Assembly (NCBI GenBank): GCA_016873935.1
Contig: VGVT01000005.1
Span: 1 to 64,000 of the forward strand
From: Betaproteobacteria bacterium
GTDB lineage: Bacteria > Pseudomonadota > Gammaproteobacteria > Burkholderiales > Thiobacillaceae
DNA length: 64,000 nt
Reading direction: 5' to 3'
Part shown: in pieces, positions 46,737 to 57,132 of the stretch
How the letters are laid out: each line of letters begins with the position of its first letter
Numbering within the stretch: position 1 is the stretch's first letter
Notes under the pieces: generated by a model
Seen by the model: only the letters and a program-made list of their open reading frames with translations
Told to the model about the DNA's origin: nothing
Databases searched by the model: none
Program-made: the position numbers and the translations under genes

Positions 46737-47240
46737 TCATGACGGTTCCATTCCCTTCACCATCACATAGTCATCCATCACATATCCCCCGCCTATATCC
46801 TCGACGATGAGGGTGGCGACCGTGAAACCGTGTTTCAGGTAGGCCTCGATGGCCTGCCGGTTCTGCCGGTTGACGCGCAGCACCAAACGGGTGAAGCCGT
46901 GCTCGCGGGCGCGCCGCGCCACCTCGGCGATGAGTGCGCCGCCGACGCCCCGGCGTTGCCAGCCCGTGTCCACGTACAGCTTGTCGAGCTTGAAATCGCC
47001 CTGTTCCAGGGTGTGACCGTGCGCGAAGCCGACCAGGATTCCCTGCTCGCGCGCCGCCAGCCAGAGGTCGCCGCGCGCCAGAAGTTGCCGCACCAGGCCT
47101 GGCTTGTAGCGCTGGGCCAGCATGTACTCGATCTGCTCCGCGCTGATGATGCTCGGATAGTGCGCGCGCCAGACGCGTCCGGCGAGTTCCACCAGGGCTT
47201 CCGCCTCGTCCAGCCGCAGGGGGCCGATCTCAATCGTCAT
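46737..47240 (-). CDS. GNAT-family N-acetyltransferase
   Basis: The 167-residue protein has the acetyl-CoA loop LYVDTGWQRRGVGGALIAEVARRAREHGF and a C-terminal NRQNRQAIEAYLKHGFTVATLIVEDIGGGYVMDDYVM typical of RimI-like/aminoglycoside-type GNAT proteins. The substrate is not predictable. The ATG overlaps the end of the acyltransferase gene by 11 nt. Confidence 0.85.
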   Translation of the reverse strand: MTIEIGPLRLDEAEALVELAGRVWRAHYPSIISAEQIEYMLAQRYKPGLVRQLLARGDLWLAAREQGILVGFAHGHTLEQGDFKLDKLYVDTGWQRRGVGGALIAEVARRAREHGFTRLVLRVNRQNRQAIEAYLKHGFTVATLIVEDIGGGYVMDDYVMVKGMEPS

Positions 47241-48117
47241 ACAGCACGCCCTTGGCGCCTTCCGGCTGGGTCTTGAAGCGCCGGTGCAGCCAGAAGTACT
47301 GCTCGGGCATTTCCCGTACCCGTTCCTCGATGAAGGCATTCATGCGACGGGTATCGGCCTCCACGTCCTGCGTCGGGAAATCCTCCCAGGCCGGATAGAA
47401 CCGGGTGGCCCAGCCCGCGCCCTCGCGGCGCGTGACGCAGGGCACCACCACCGCGCCGGTGGCGCGGGCCAGCCGCGACAGCCCGGTCACGGTGCAGGCG
47501 GGCACGCCGAAAAAGGGCACGAAGATGGCGTCCTTGGGTCCGAAATCCATGTCCGGCAGGTAGTAGAAAGGCAACCCTTTGCGGATGGCGCGGATCACCG
47601 GCTTGATGCCGTCGCGCCGCGAATACATCTCCGAATGCCGCCCACCGTGGCCAAAGCGGGTGCGCGCCTGGAGCATGACCCGGTCGAGGTGGGGGTTCTT
47701 GATGCGCGCGTACAAGGAGACGATGGGGGCGAATTCCGCGGTCACCCGCACCCCGCCGACATTCAGGCCGACGAAATGCGGCGCCAGCCAGATCACGGGC
47801 TTGCCCAGATGGGACGTGAAATGTTCCAGCCCTTCCAGGCGGGTGAGCCGTTCCACCTGGTGACGGCTGCCCCACCAGGACACCGTGTCCTGCATGAACG
47901 CCCGCCCCAGCAGGCGGAAATGCGCCTTGAGCACCCGCTCGCGCTCGGCCTCGGACCATTGCGGGAAGCACAGGCCCAGGTTGGTTTCGGCGATGTGGCG
48001 CCGGGAGACAGCTAGATGATAGAGCAGGGAGCCCAGGGCGGAACCCAGCGCGCCCAGGGCGGGCAGCGGCAGCACACCATGCAGAAGGCGCAGCAGGAAC
48101 ATGCCGACGCGCCTCAT
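47230..48117 (-). CDS. Lipid A biosynthesis lauroyl/myristoyl acyltransferase (LpxL/HtrB family)
   Basis: Inner-membrane enzyme that adds secondary acyl chains to lipid A. The 295-residue protein has an N-terminal hydrophobic region (VGMFLLRLLHGVLPLPALGALG), the HxxxxD-like catalytic site at WLAPHFVGLNVGG (here H-F-V-G-L-N in place of HxxxxD), a YLPDMDFGPKDAIFVPFFG segment, and C-terminal QYFWLHRRFKTQPEG. Start 48117 has AAGGACGGA upstream. Divergent from metK, a recurrent betaproteobacterial arrangement. Confidence 0.88.
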   Translation of the reverse strand: MRRVGMFLLRLLHGVLPLPALGALGSALGSLLYHLAVSRRHIAETNLGLCFPQWSEAERERVLKAHFRLLGRAFMQDTVSWWGSRHQVERLTRLEGLEHFTSHLGKPVIWLAPHFVGLNVGGVRVTAEFAPIVSLYARIKNPHLDRVMLQARTRFGHGGRHSEMYSRRDGIKPVIRAIRKGLPFYYLPDMDFGPKDAIFVPFFGVPACTVTGLSRLARATGAVVVPCVTRREGAGWATRFYPAWEDFPTQDVEADTRRMNAFIEERVREMPEQYFWLHRRFKTQPEGAKGVLYDD

Positions 48118-48258
48118 GCCTGTCCGTCCTTCATGCGGGTGGATGGGCACGCGATGGGTTCCGGGCGGGGCGCCATGGCTGGCGCGCCGGAACGACCTGG
48201 GGGATGCGGGTGGACACCAGGGAACATGAGGGTTGGGCGAAGGGTCGGATGCGTGAAG

Positions 48259-48288
48259 TTGACCAGCGAACCCGCGCAAGGCTAGCAT
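48259..48288 (+). promoter_or_regulatory. Probable metK promoter
   Basis: TTGACC (48259-48264), 18-nt spacer, TAGCAT (48283-48288). The 310-bp space between the acyltransferase and metK (48118-48427) holds this, a possible GCGGG/CCCGC leader hairpin near 48335-48370, and the SD AGGAG before metK. I see no gene or known riboswitch in it. Confidence 0.45.
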
Positions 48289-48427
48289 GCGCCTGCCGCC
48301 GAGTTAATTGCAGCGATGCATTCAGACAAATTGCGGGCGGGATACAAATCCAGCTAAAGCGTCCCGCTCCTGTTCCCCGGAGCCGGTTCGCCGGTCAAGA
48401 TTGGGAAAACATGTACAGGAGCCATTC

Positions 48428-49621
48428 ATGAGCAAGGACTACCTCTTCACCTCGGAATCCGTTTCCGAAGGCCATCCGGACAAGGTCGCCGACCAGATTT
48501 CCGACGCCATCCTCGACGCCATCCTGGCCCAGGATCCCACCGCCCGCGTCGCCGCCGAAACCCTGGTCACCACCGGCCTGGTGGTGCTGGCGGGCGAGAT
48601 CACCACGCACGCCCAGGTCAACTACGCCAAGGTGGCCCGCGAAACCGTGCGTTCCATCGGCTACGCCGACCCGCATCTGCGCTTCGACGCCGACGGCTGC
48701 TCGGTGCACGTCTGCTACGGCCAGCAGAGCGCGGACATCGCCCAGGGCGTGGACCGCGCCTCCGACGACTACCTGAACCAGGGCGCCGGCGACCAGGGCC
48801 TGATGTTCGGCTACGCCTGCGACGAGACGCCGTCCCTGATGCCCCTGCCCATCTACCTGTCGCACCGGCTGGTGGAGCGCCAGGCCATGCTGCGCAAGGA
48901 CGGCCGCCTGCCCTGGCTGCGCCCGGACGCCAAGTCCCAGGTCACGCTGAAGTACGTGGACGGCAAGCCCCACAGCATCGACACGGTGGTGCTGTCCACC
49001 CAGCACCACTCGGAAATGGCGGAAACGATCGACGGCAACAAACACATGAAGCAGGCCGCCATCGACGCCATCATCGAGGACATCATCCAGCCTGTGCTGC
49101 CCAAGGAACTGGTCAAGGGCGACATCAAGTATCTGGTCAACCCCACCGGCGTGTTCGAGATCGGCGGCCCGCACGGTGATGCCGGCCTCACCGGCCGCAA
49201 GATCATCGTCGACACCTACGGTGGCGCGGCCCCGCACGGCGGCGGCGCCTTCTCCGGCAAGGATCCTTCCAAGGTGGACCGCTCCGCCGCCTACGCCGCC
49301 CGCTACGTGGCCAAGAACATCGTCGCCGCCGGCCTGGCCAGCAAGTGCCTGGTGCAGGTGAGCTACGCCATCGGCGTCGCCCAGCCCACCTCCATCATGC
49401 TGGAGACCTACGGCACCGGCCGGATTGCCGACGAGAAGCTGACCGACCTGGTCAAGGCCCATTTCGACCTGCGCCCGAAGGGCATCGTGCAAATGCTCGA
49501 CCTGCTCCGCCCCATCTACCGCAAGACCGCCGCCTACGGCCATTTCGGCCGCGACGAGCCGGAATTCACCTGGGAAGCCACCAACAAGGCGGAAATCCTC
49601 AAGGCCGAGGCCGGTCTCTGA
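48428..49621 (+). CDS. metK: S-adenosylmethionine synthase
   Basis: Makes SAM from Met and ATP. The 397-residue protein starts [29 protein letters not shown], with the hexapeptide GAGDQG ([14 protein letters not shown]) and the [21 protein letters not shown]-loop-like motif. The ATG follows AGGAGCC. Together with ahcY it forms the start of the methyl cycle. Confidence 0.97.
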   Translation: MSKDYLFTSESVSEGHPDKVADQISDAILDAILAQDPTARVAAETLVTTGLVVLAGEITTHAQVNYAKVARETVRSIGYADPHLRFDADGCSVHVCYGQQSADIAQGVDRASDDYLNQGAGDQGLMFGYACDETPSLMPLPIYLSHRLVERQAMLRKDGRLPWLRPDAKSQVTLKYVDGKPHSIDTVVLSTQHHSEMAETIDGNKHMKQAAIDAIIEDIIQPVLPKELVKGDIKYLVNPTGVFEIGGPHGDAGLTGRKIIVDTYGGAAPHGGGAFSGKDPSKVDRSAAYAARYVAKNIVAAGLASKCLVQVSYAIGVAQPTSIMLETYGTGRIADEKLTDLVKAHFDLRPKGIVQMLDLLRPIYRKTAAYGHFGRDEPEFTWEATNKAEILKAEAGL

Positions 49622-49634
49622 TTGACCCCAACCC

Positions 49635-49704
49635 CGCCGAGGGGCGCTGCGACCCATGCCCATGGGCCAGGCTCGGACGGGGTTCCCCGAAGGAACCGCG
49701 CCCG
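49635..49704 (+). promoter_or_regulatory. SAH riboswitch upstream of ahcY
   Basis: The aptamer core is recognisable: CCGAG (49637-49641) pairs with CTCGG (49672-49676), enclosing GGGCGCTGCGACCC, a CCCAT/ATGGG hairpin and GGGCCAGGCTCGG. GGGCGC (49642-49647) can form the pseudoknot with GCGCCC (49698-49703), and a GGTTCC/GGAACC optional stem lies between. This class activates S-adenosylhomocysteine recycling genes when SAH accumulates, matching the ahcY just downstream. Confidence 0.92.
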
Positions 49705-49724
49705 TTCATGCAAGGAGTTGTTCA

Positions 49725-51125
<1,401 letters not shown>

Positions 51126-51185
51126 TGGGTACTTCCTTCCTGAAGGAAGGTAATCCGGGCGCAATCCGCGCCTGCTTGACCCGGA

Positions 51186-51218
51186 CAGGCCGCCACGAAT
51201 CAGGGCGGCCTGTTTTTT
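51186..51218 (+). terminator. Rho-independent terminator after ahcY
   Basis: CAGGCCGCC (51186-51194), 9-nt loop, GGCGGCCTG (51204-51212), then TTTTTT. Ends the metK-ahcY transcript. metF, often next in betaproteobacteria, is not present. Confidence 0.9.
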
Positions 51219-51308
51219 CGCTGCGGCCCGCACTTTCACCTCACGTCAGGACAGGCTCCAGATAGCCGCTGCAAGCGCGGGCGAGATGCCCCCGGTTATC
51301 CTGCACGC

Positions 51309-52211
51309 ATGAACGAGTTGCCCTATCGCGGACGCTTCGCGCCCACCCCATCGGGACCGCTGCATTTTGGTTCCCTGGTGGCGGCCCTGGGCAGCTTTTT
51401 GGATGCCCGTGCCCATGCCGGCGAATGGTTGCTGCGCATCGAGGACGTCGACCCGCCGCGGGTGGTGGCCGGCGCCACCGAGGCGATCCTGCGCGGCCTC
51501 GACGCCTTCGGTTTCGAGTGGGACGGGCCGGTGGAATCCCAGAGCAGACGCGGCGCGGCGTATCAGGCGGCTCTGGACCGCCTGGACGCCCTCGGCCTGG
51601 TCTATGGCTGCCATTGCAGCCGCAAGGAGATTGCCGAGGTGGCGCGGCGCGGCGTCGACGGGCCGGTCTATCCCGGCACCTGCCGGGCGCTTGGCTGGCG
51701 GGGCGACCCGGCGCGGGAACCGGCCTGGCGCTTGCGGGTGCCGGAGACGCGCGTGGAATTCGACGACCGGCTGCTCGGCCGGGTGGCCTGCGACATCGCG
51801 CGGGAGTGCGGCGATTGCGTGCTGAAGCGGGCGGACGGGGTGTTCACCTACCAGTTGGCGGTGGTGGTCGACGATGCCGAACGGGGCATCACCCACGTCG
51901 TGCGTGGTGCCGACCTGCTCGCCTCGACACCGCGCCAGATCGTGTTGCAGCGGGCGCTGGGCTATCCCACGCCGGTGTACCTGCATCTGCCGGTGGTGCT
52001 TGACGCGGCGGGTGACAAGCTCTCCAAGCAGACGCTGGCGGCGCCCATCGAGGCTGCCGATCCGCTACCCGCCTTGCTCGCGGCGGCGCGCTTCCTGGGC
52101 CAGGCGCCGGTGCCGGAGATCGGATCCCCGGCGGAATTCTGGGATTGGGCGAAACGAAACTGGCGGCCGGAGCGGCTGCCGAGGCTACGCGCCAGGAAAC
52201 TGGCGGGTTGA
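51309..52211 (+). CDS. gluQ: Glutamyl-Q tRNA(Asp) synthetase
   Basis: GluRS paralogue that glutamylates queuosine in tRNA-Asp. The 300-residue protein has [22 protein letters not shown] (HIGH-like), a zinc site ([10 protein letters not shown] with a later PGTCRAL) and DKLSKQTLA (KMSKS-like). It lacks the anticodon-binding domain, as expected for GluQ. Confidence 0.94.
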   Translation: MNELPYRGRFAPTPSGPLHFGSLVAALGSFLDARAHAGEWLLRIEDVDPPRVVAGATEAILRGLDAFGFEWDGPVESQSRRGAAYQAALDRLDALGLVYGCHCSRKEIAEVARRGVDGPVYPGTCRALGWRGDPAREPAWRLRVPETRVEFDDRLLGRVACDIARECGDCVLKRADGVFTYQLAVVVDDAERGITHVVRGADLLASTPRQIVLQRALGYPTPVYLHLPVVLDAAGDKLSKQTLAAPIEAADPLPALLAAARFLGQAPVPEIGSPAEFWDWAKRNWRPERLPRLRARKLAG

Positions 52212-52223
52212 CGGCGGCCGGCT

Positions 52224-53198
52224 TCAGCCGCCGGTCATGTTCATGAAGCGCACCAGCTTTTGCGGCGCTTCGGTGAACTCGTGGCGTTCCGGCTTGAGGT
52301 CGATGGCCCGGCGGATTGCGTCCACCAGGTCCGCGTCGCTGGCGCCGGCGCGCATGAGGGCGCGGAAGTCCATGCGCTCCTCCTGACCCAGGCACAGGTG
52401 CAGCACGCCGTCGACGGTGAGTCGCACCCGGTTGCAGGTCTCGCAGAAATGCTGGGAAATGGGAGTGATGAAGCCGACGCTGAAGCGTCCGTCCGGGGTA
52501 CCCAGGTAACGGGCCGGGCCGCCGCCGGGCATGACCGTGTCGACCAGTCCGAAGCGTTGCTTGAGTTGCGCCTTCACCGGTTGCAGATCGACGTAGCCCA
52601 TCTTGCGGGCGGTGTCGCCCATCGGCATGACCTCGATGAGGCGCAGCACGAAGCCCTTGTCCATGCAGTAGGCGACGATGTCGTCGATCTCGTCGGCGTT
52701 TTCCCGCATCGCCACCATGTTGACCTTGATGGGATTGAAGCCCGCCGCGCGGCCGGCTTCCAGGCCGGCGAGGATTTTATCCAGCACCGGCCGGCCGTTG
52801 ATCCTTTCCACGCCCTCGGCGCGCAGCGAATCGAGGCTGACGTTGAGGCGGGTGACGCCAGCGGCCTTCAAGTCCGTCGCCATCTCGGCGAGCTGGGTGG
52901 CGTTGGTGGAAATGGACAGGTCCTCGATGCCAGGGATGGCGGCCAGCCGCCGGCTCAGCCCGACGATGTCCCGCCGTAGCAGGGGCTCGCCACCGGTCAG
53001 GCGCAGGCGCTTCAGGCCCAGCCCGGCGAACAGGCGCATGAGCCGTTCGATCTCGTCGAAGTCGAGCCAGTGTTCGGGCTCCTCGAAGCCCTTGAAGCCT
53101 TCCGGGATGCAGTAGGCGCAGCGCAGGTCGCAGCGATCCGTGACGGATAGCCGGAGGTACTCGATGCGTCGTCCGAAGCGGTCAACCAGGGTGTGCAT
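52224..53198 (-). CDS. moaA: GTP 3',8-cyclase MoaA
   Basis: Radical SAM enzyme that starts molybdenum cofactor synthesis. The 324-residue protein has the N-terminal cluster motif CDLRCAYC, the LRLTGGEPLLRRDI SAM-binding strand, the C-terminal cluster motif CETCNRVRLTVDGVLHLC, and the essential terminal Gly-Gly. Start 53198 gives the conserved DRFGRRIEYLRLSVTDRC beginning. Convergent with gluQ. Confidence 0.96.
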   Translation of the reverse strand: MHTLVDRFGRRIEYLRLSVTDRCDLRCAYCIPEGFKGFEEPEHWLDFDEIERLMRLFAGLGLKRLRLTGGEPLLRRDIVGLSRRLAAIPGIEDLSISTNATQLAEMATDLKAAGVTRLNVSLDSLRAEGVERINGRPVLDKILAGLEAGRAAGFNPIKVNMVAMRENADEIDDIVAYCMDKGFVLRLIEVMPMGDTARKMGYVDLQPVKAQLKQRFGLVDTVMPGGGPARYLGTPDGRFSVGFITPISQHFCETCNRVRLTVDGVLHLCLGQEERMDFRALMRAGASDADLVDAIRRAIDLKPERHEFTEAPQKLVRFMNMTGG

Positions 53199-53391
53199 GG
53201 GTTTTCTCGGCGGGAGGTTTTCTCGGCGAACTTCGCGCGGCAGAATGTCGACGATTGCCCGCGACCAGTGAAGCACGGGTCTTGATCTTCGACAAGTCGG
53301 CATCGACTCGCCTTGATCTGGATCATGAACCGGTGACATGCCTAGCCGCGCCCCACCGTCGACCTACCCCGCATTCCTGCATACGAACGCC

Positions 53392-53883
53392 ATGAAAACA
53401 TTGGGATTCGCCGGCTACAGCGGCGCCGGCAAGACCACCCTGATCGAGCGCCTGCTGCCCCGCCTGGCGGCGGCCGGCTTGCGCGTATCCGTCATCAAGC
53501 AGAGCCATCACGATTTCGCGGTGGATACCCCCGGCAAGGACTCCTGGCGCCACCGCCAGGCCGGAGCGCACGAGGTGCTGCTCACCTCGCCGCACCGCTG
53601 GATGCTGGTGAACGAGTTGCGGGGCGCGCCGGAACCCGGCCTCGCCGAGCACGTCGCCCGCCTCTCGCCCTGCGACCTGGTGCTGGTGGAAGGTTTCCGC
53701 CACGCCGAGCTGCCCAAGATCGAGGTCTGGCGCGAGGCCAACGCCCAGCCTTGGCTGCATCCGGGCGATGCGCGGGTGATCGCGGTGGCGGCGGACCGCG
53801 ACCCCGGCGGCGCCTTGCCCTATCTGCCGCTGCGGGACGATGCCGGCATCGCCGCCTTCATCCTGGCCTGGGTGCGAAGCTGA
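53392..53883 (+). CDS. mobB: Molybdopterin-guanine dinucleotide biosynthesis adaptor MobB
   Basis: GTP-binding accessory protein for the guanine-dinucleotide form of Moco. The 163-residue protein has the P-loop GYSGAGKTTLIERLL, VIKQSHHDFAVDTPGKDSWRHRQAGA and VLVEGFRHAELPKIEVWR. ATG 53392 was preferred to 53338 because the family begins just before the P-loop strand. Confidence 0.94.
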   Translation: MKTLGFAGYSGAGKTTLIERLLPRLAAAGLRVSVIKQSHHDFAVDTPGKDSWRHRQAGAHEVLLTSPHRWMLVNELRGAPEPGLAEHVARLSPCDLVLVEGFRHAELPKIEVWREANAQPWLHPGDARVIAVAADRDPGGALPYLPLRDDAGIAAFILAWVRS

Positions 53884-53937
53884 ACGCCGACCGGGCCGGC
53901 AAACTGCTAACCTAGCCGTCTCCGAGGAATCGACATC

Positions 53938-54195
53938 ATGCAGATCCGCGTTCTCTACTTCGCCCGCCTGCGCGAGACGCTCGGCCTGGACCGGGAGACC
54001 CTGGCCCTGGACGGCGACGCGCCCACCCTCGACGATCTGCTCGCCGCCCTGCGCGCGCGCGGCGGCGCCTGGGCCGAGGTTCTGGCGCCCGGCCGCAACT
54101 TCCGCATGGCGGTGAACCAGGACATCGCCGCCGCCGGCACCGCGCTGCGCGAGGGCGACGAGGTGGCTCTGTTTCCGCCGGTGACGGGTGGCTGA
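53938..54195 (+). CDS. moaD: Molybdopterin synthase sulfur carrier subunit MoaD
   Basis: Ubiquitin-like sulfur carrier, 85 residues, with ending EVALFPPVTGG. The terminal Gly-Gly is thiocarboxylated to supply dithiolene sulfur. Its usual partner moaE does not follow. The next frame is a histidine kinase that overlaps the last codons. Confidence 0.94.
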   Translation: MQIRVLYFARLRETLGLDRETLALDGDAPTLDDLLAALRARGGAWAEVLAPGRNFRMAVNQDIAAAGTALREGDEVALFPPVTGG

Positions 54196-55651
54196 ACAAG
54201 AACCGGGCCTGCTCCCTTCCGCGCCCGGCATGACCGCCGAGTCCCCGCGCACCCCTGCGGCGGAGCACGACGACACCCTGTCGCTGCGCCAGCAACTGGT
54301 CAACTGGCTGTTCACCCCGCTGTTCCTGCTACTGCTGTTTTCCACGGTGACCGGCTACATGGCGGCGGTGACCCTGGCCAACAAACCCTACGACCTGGTC
54401 CTGCTGGAACGCGCGCGCCTGCTGGCCAGCCGTCACCTCCTCGCGCCCGGCGACGACCTGGCGGCGACCTACCGGCTGTTCCCCGGCCAGGCGGAAGATT
54501 TCCGCTTCTCCCTGCACGACATGGCGGGCAACGGCATCGTCGGCATCGGCCGTCTGCCGAAACCGCGTCCCCTCGACTACCAGATCCAGGCCCCGCAATG
54601 GCGCGACACCCAGTACCAGGGCCGCAAGCTGCGCCTGGTCACCTTCCGCTTCGCGGTCGCCGGCGGCGACGCCCTGCTGGCGCAGGCGGCGGAGCCCATC
54701 GATGCCCGCCAGAGCCTGGGACGCAGCATCCTGGGCAACATCGTCATTCCCCAGTTCATGTTCATCGTCATCGCCGGCATCGCCGTGTGGATCGGCCTCA
54801 AGCGCGGCTTCGAACCCCTGGAGCGGCTGCGCCGCGAGGTGGCGGCGCGTCCGCGCGACGACCCGCAACCGCTGGACGAGACCCGCGCGCCGGACGAGGT
54901 GCGTCCGCTCATCCTGGAAGTGAACGCCCTCATCGAGCGGCTGAAGACGATGATGGAAGCGCAACGTCGCTTCGTCGCCGACGCCGCGCATCAGTTGCGC
55001 ACCCCCTTCGCCGGTCTCAAGGCGCGCGCCGAACTGGCCCGGCGCGAACCGGTGGCGGAACCGGTGCGCGACGCCCTCGAACGCATCTGTGACAGCGCGC
55101 AACGTTGCAGCCACCTGGTCAACCAGCTCCTCACCCTGGCCCGCAACGAGCCGGGCGCCCGCCCCGGCGCGCCCATGCATGTGCTCGACCTGCGCCGGGT
55201 GGCGCAGGACACCGCCGCCCACTGGGCGCCCGAGGCCCTGCGCCAGGGCGTCGACCTGGGTTTCGAGGGCATCGACATGCAGCTTCCCGTGCGCGGCCAT
55301 GAACCCAGCCTGCGCGACCTGCTCGACAACCTGCTCGACAACGCCATTCGCTACACCCCCGCCGGCGGCCACATCACGGTGCGCGTGGGTTACGGCGACT
55401 GCGCCTGGCTGGAGGTGGAGGACGACGGTCCCGGCATCCCGGCCGAACAACGCAGCCAGGTGTTCGAGCGTTTCCACCGCATGCCCGGCACCGAACAGTC
55501 CGGCAGCGGCCTCGGCCTGGCCATCGTGCAGGAAGTCGCCAGGCGGCACGGCGCCGTCGTGCTGCTGGAGGAGGGCCGCGACGGCACCGGCTGCCGCTTC
55601 ACCATCCGCTTCCCGCACCACGGCGCGGCGGAAGGCGGGGAACCGGGCTGA
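54188..55651 (+). CDS. Sensor histidine kinase (TctE/QseC-like), orphan
   Basis: The 487-residue protein has two membrane helices (about 43-64 and 190-210) around a periplasmic domain resembling the TctE N-terminal sensor, a short HAMP-like linker, H-box FVADAAHQLRTPFAGL (His about 268), N-box NLLDNAIRYTP, G1 DDGPGIP and G2 GSGLGLAIV. No response regulator gene is adjacent. GTG at 54188 overlaps moaD by 8 nt. A start at MTAESPRTP (54230) is also possible. Confidence 0.88.
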   Translation: MAEQEPGLLPSAPGMTAESPRTPAAEHDDTLSLRQQLVNWLFTPLFLLLLFSTVTGYMAAVTLANKPYDLVLLERARLLASRHLLAPGDDLAATYRLFPGQAEDFRFSLHDMAGNGIVGIGRLPKPRPLDYQIQAPQWRDTQYQGRKLRLVTFRFAVAGGDALLAQAAEPIDARQSLGRSILGNIVIPQFMFIVIAGIAVWIGLKRGFEPLERLRREVAARPRDDPQPLDETRAPDEVRPLILEVNALIERLKTMMEAQRRFVADAAHQLRTPFAGLKARAELARREPVAEPVRDALERICDSAQRCSHLVNQLLTLARNEPGARPGAPMHVLDLRRVAQDTAAHWAPEALRQGVDLGFEGIDMQLPVRGHEPSLRDLLDNLLDNAIRYTPAGGHITVRVGYGDCAWLEVEDDGPGIPAEQRSQVFERFHRMPGTEQSGSGLGLAIVQEVARRHGAVVLLEEGRDGTGCRFTIRFPHHGAAEGGEPG

Positions 55652-55668
55652 GCACCCAGTCCCCGGGT

Positions 55669-57105
55669 TCAGAACTGGAAGTAACTCTCCAGCCTGCCAT
55701 GCAGCTTCTTCGCCTGGCGCAGGGATTCCTTGAGGAAGGTGCGGTCCAGGGTCGACAGGTCGTCCGGGTTGACCCGGTTGCCGAGCGGCTGGTCCTGCGC
55801 CAATTGCTGCAGGTGCAGGCGCAGGCGCAGGCCCTGGATGAGGTGGAAGGCGACGATCCAGCCGCCCACCTCCGCCTCGTCCAGCTTCCAGGCCGCAGCG
55901 GCGGCGCGCAGGCGGCCGGCGGTGGTGGTCTCGGCGCTGCCGGCGGCGAGGGCGAAGATACGCGCCGCGTCGACGAACAGGGTGGCACCGTTGATCTTCA
56001 AATCGAGGGTGCCGGCGGCCTCGCCCTCGCCATCGGTGACGAAATCACGTACCAGCCCCAGCGGCGGGCGGTTGCCCAGGGCGTTCAGGGTCATCTGCTT
56101 GAGGAAGCGGCGGTTGCCCTTGATCTTTTCGTTGAGCCATTCGCGCAAAGTGACGGCCAGGCTGGTATCACCGGCGAGGGGGCGGAAGTCGAAGAAGATG
56201 CTGGCGTTCAGCAACACCGGCGCGTCGCCGCGGAACAGCCAGTCGGAGAAGGTGTTCTGCCACTCCTCCAGGGACAGGCACCACTTGGGGTTGCCGGCCA
56301 TGATCTCGCCCTTGCACAGCGGGAAACCGCAGGCCGCCAGCCATTCGTTGACGCGCCGCGCCACCGGCAGCAGGCGCTCGCGCAGGGACTCGGCATCGGT
56401 CCCCGCGGGCGGGACGAAGATCAGGCCGTTGTCCTGATCGGTGAGCAGGGTCTGCTCGAAGCGTCCTTCCGAGCCCAGCGCCAGCCAGCACCAGGAGACG
56501 TCCTCCAGGCCGGTGTCGGCGAAGGCCAGATAAAGGATGCGCTGGGCGAGCTGGTCATTGAGTTCGGAAACCAGGCGGGTGAGCTGCTCGGCCTCCAGGC
56601 CCTGGGCCATGAACATGCGGGCCAGCCGGCGGATGTCGGCGGCGGCGCCCACCAACGCATCCAGGTTTTCGGCCTCGGCCAGGGTCGCGGCGATGTGGCC
56701 GACCCCCAGGCGTTGCAGGGCGAACAGGTCCTTCTCCGAGACCACGCCGAGAATGCCGCCTTCGGCCGAAGTCACCACCACGTGGTGAATCAGGCGCTGC
56801 GCCATGGCCAGGGCGGCTTCCAGGGCGGTGGCGTCGCCATCCAGGCAGAACGGGTTGGGCGTCATCACCGTGCTCATGGGCCGGTCGAGATCGCATTCCT
56901 CCGCCGCCACACGGTCGCGCAGGTCGTTGAGGGTGAAGACTCCGGCCGGCCGCCCGTCGGCGTCCACCAGCAGGATCGAGCCCACCTTGTCGCGGCGCAT
57001 CATGCCCAGCGCGGCGCGAATCGGCGTGTCCGGCGGACAGGTCACCGGCGCCCGGCGCAGCAGGGAGGACAGGCGCGTGGTCAGGGTTTCCGGCAGGGGC
57101 GACAT
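55669..57105 (-). CDS. CBS/DUF294 putative nucleotidyltransferase signalling protein
   Basis: The 478-residue protein has paired CBS domains (PPDTPIRAALGMMRRDKVGSILLVD; MTPNPFCLDGDATALEAALAMAQ) followed by a DUF294 nucleotidyltransferase-like domain with LGSEGRFEQTLLTDQDNGLIF (GS...DxD metal site) and a DUF294 C-terminal domain. It lacks the cyclic-nucleotide-binding domain often found in this family. Likely an adenylyl-ligand-sensing regulator. Substrate unknown. Confidence 0.85.
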   Translation of the reverse strand: MSPLPETLTTRLSSLLRRAPVTCPPDTPIRAALGMMRRDKVGSILLVDADGRPAGVFTLNDLRDRVAAEECDLDRPMSTVMTPNPFCLDGDATALEAALAMAQRLIHHVVVTSAEGGILGVVSEKDLFALQRLGVGHIAATLAEAENLDALVGAAADIRRLARMFMAQGLEAEQLTRLVSELNDQLAQRILYLAFADTGLEDVSWCWLALGSEGRFEQTLLTDQDNGLIFVPPAGTDAESLRERLLPVARRVNEWLAACGFPLCKGEIMAGNPKWCLSLEEWQNTFSDWLFRGDAPVLLNASIFFDFRPLAGDTSLAVTLREWLNEKIKGNRRFLKQMTLNALGNRPPLGLVRDFVTDGEGEAAGTLDLKINGATLFVDAARIFALAAGSAETTTAGRLRAAAAAWKLDEAEVGGWIVAFHLIQGLRLRLHLQQLAQDQPLGNRVNPDDLSTLDRTFLKESLRQAKKLHGRLESYFQF

Positions 57106-57132
57106 GGCAGGCAGGGAAATTTGTGCAGTGCA

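Noticed and set aside
48289-48427. SAM-sensing riboswitch upstream of metK
   Set aside because: Only a weak GCGGG/CCCGC hairpin is visible and none of the SAM aptamer consensus strings are present.
53199-53391. Possible Moco riboswitch between moaA and mobB
   Set aside because: I could not find the conserved paired core. The region looks like ordinary divergent promoter DNA.
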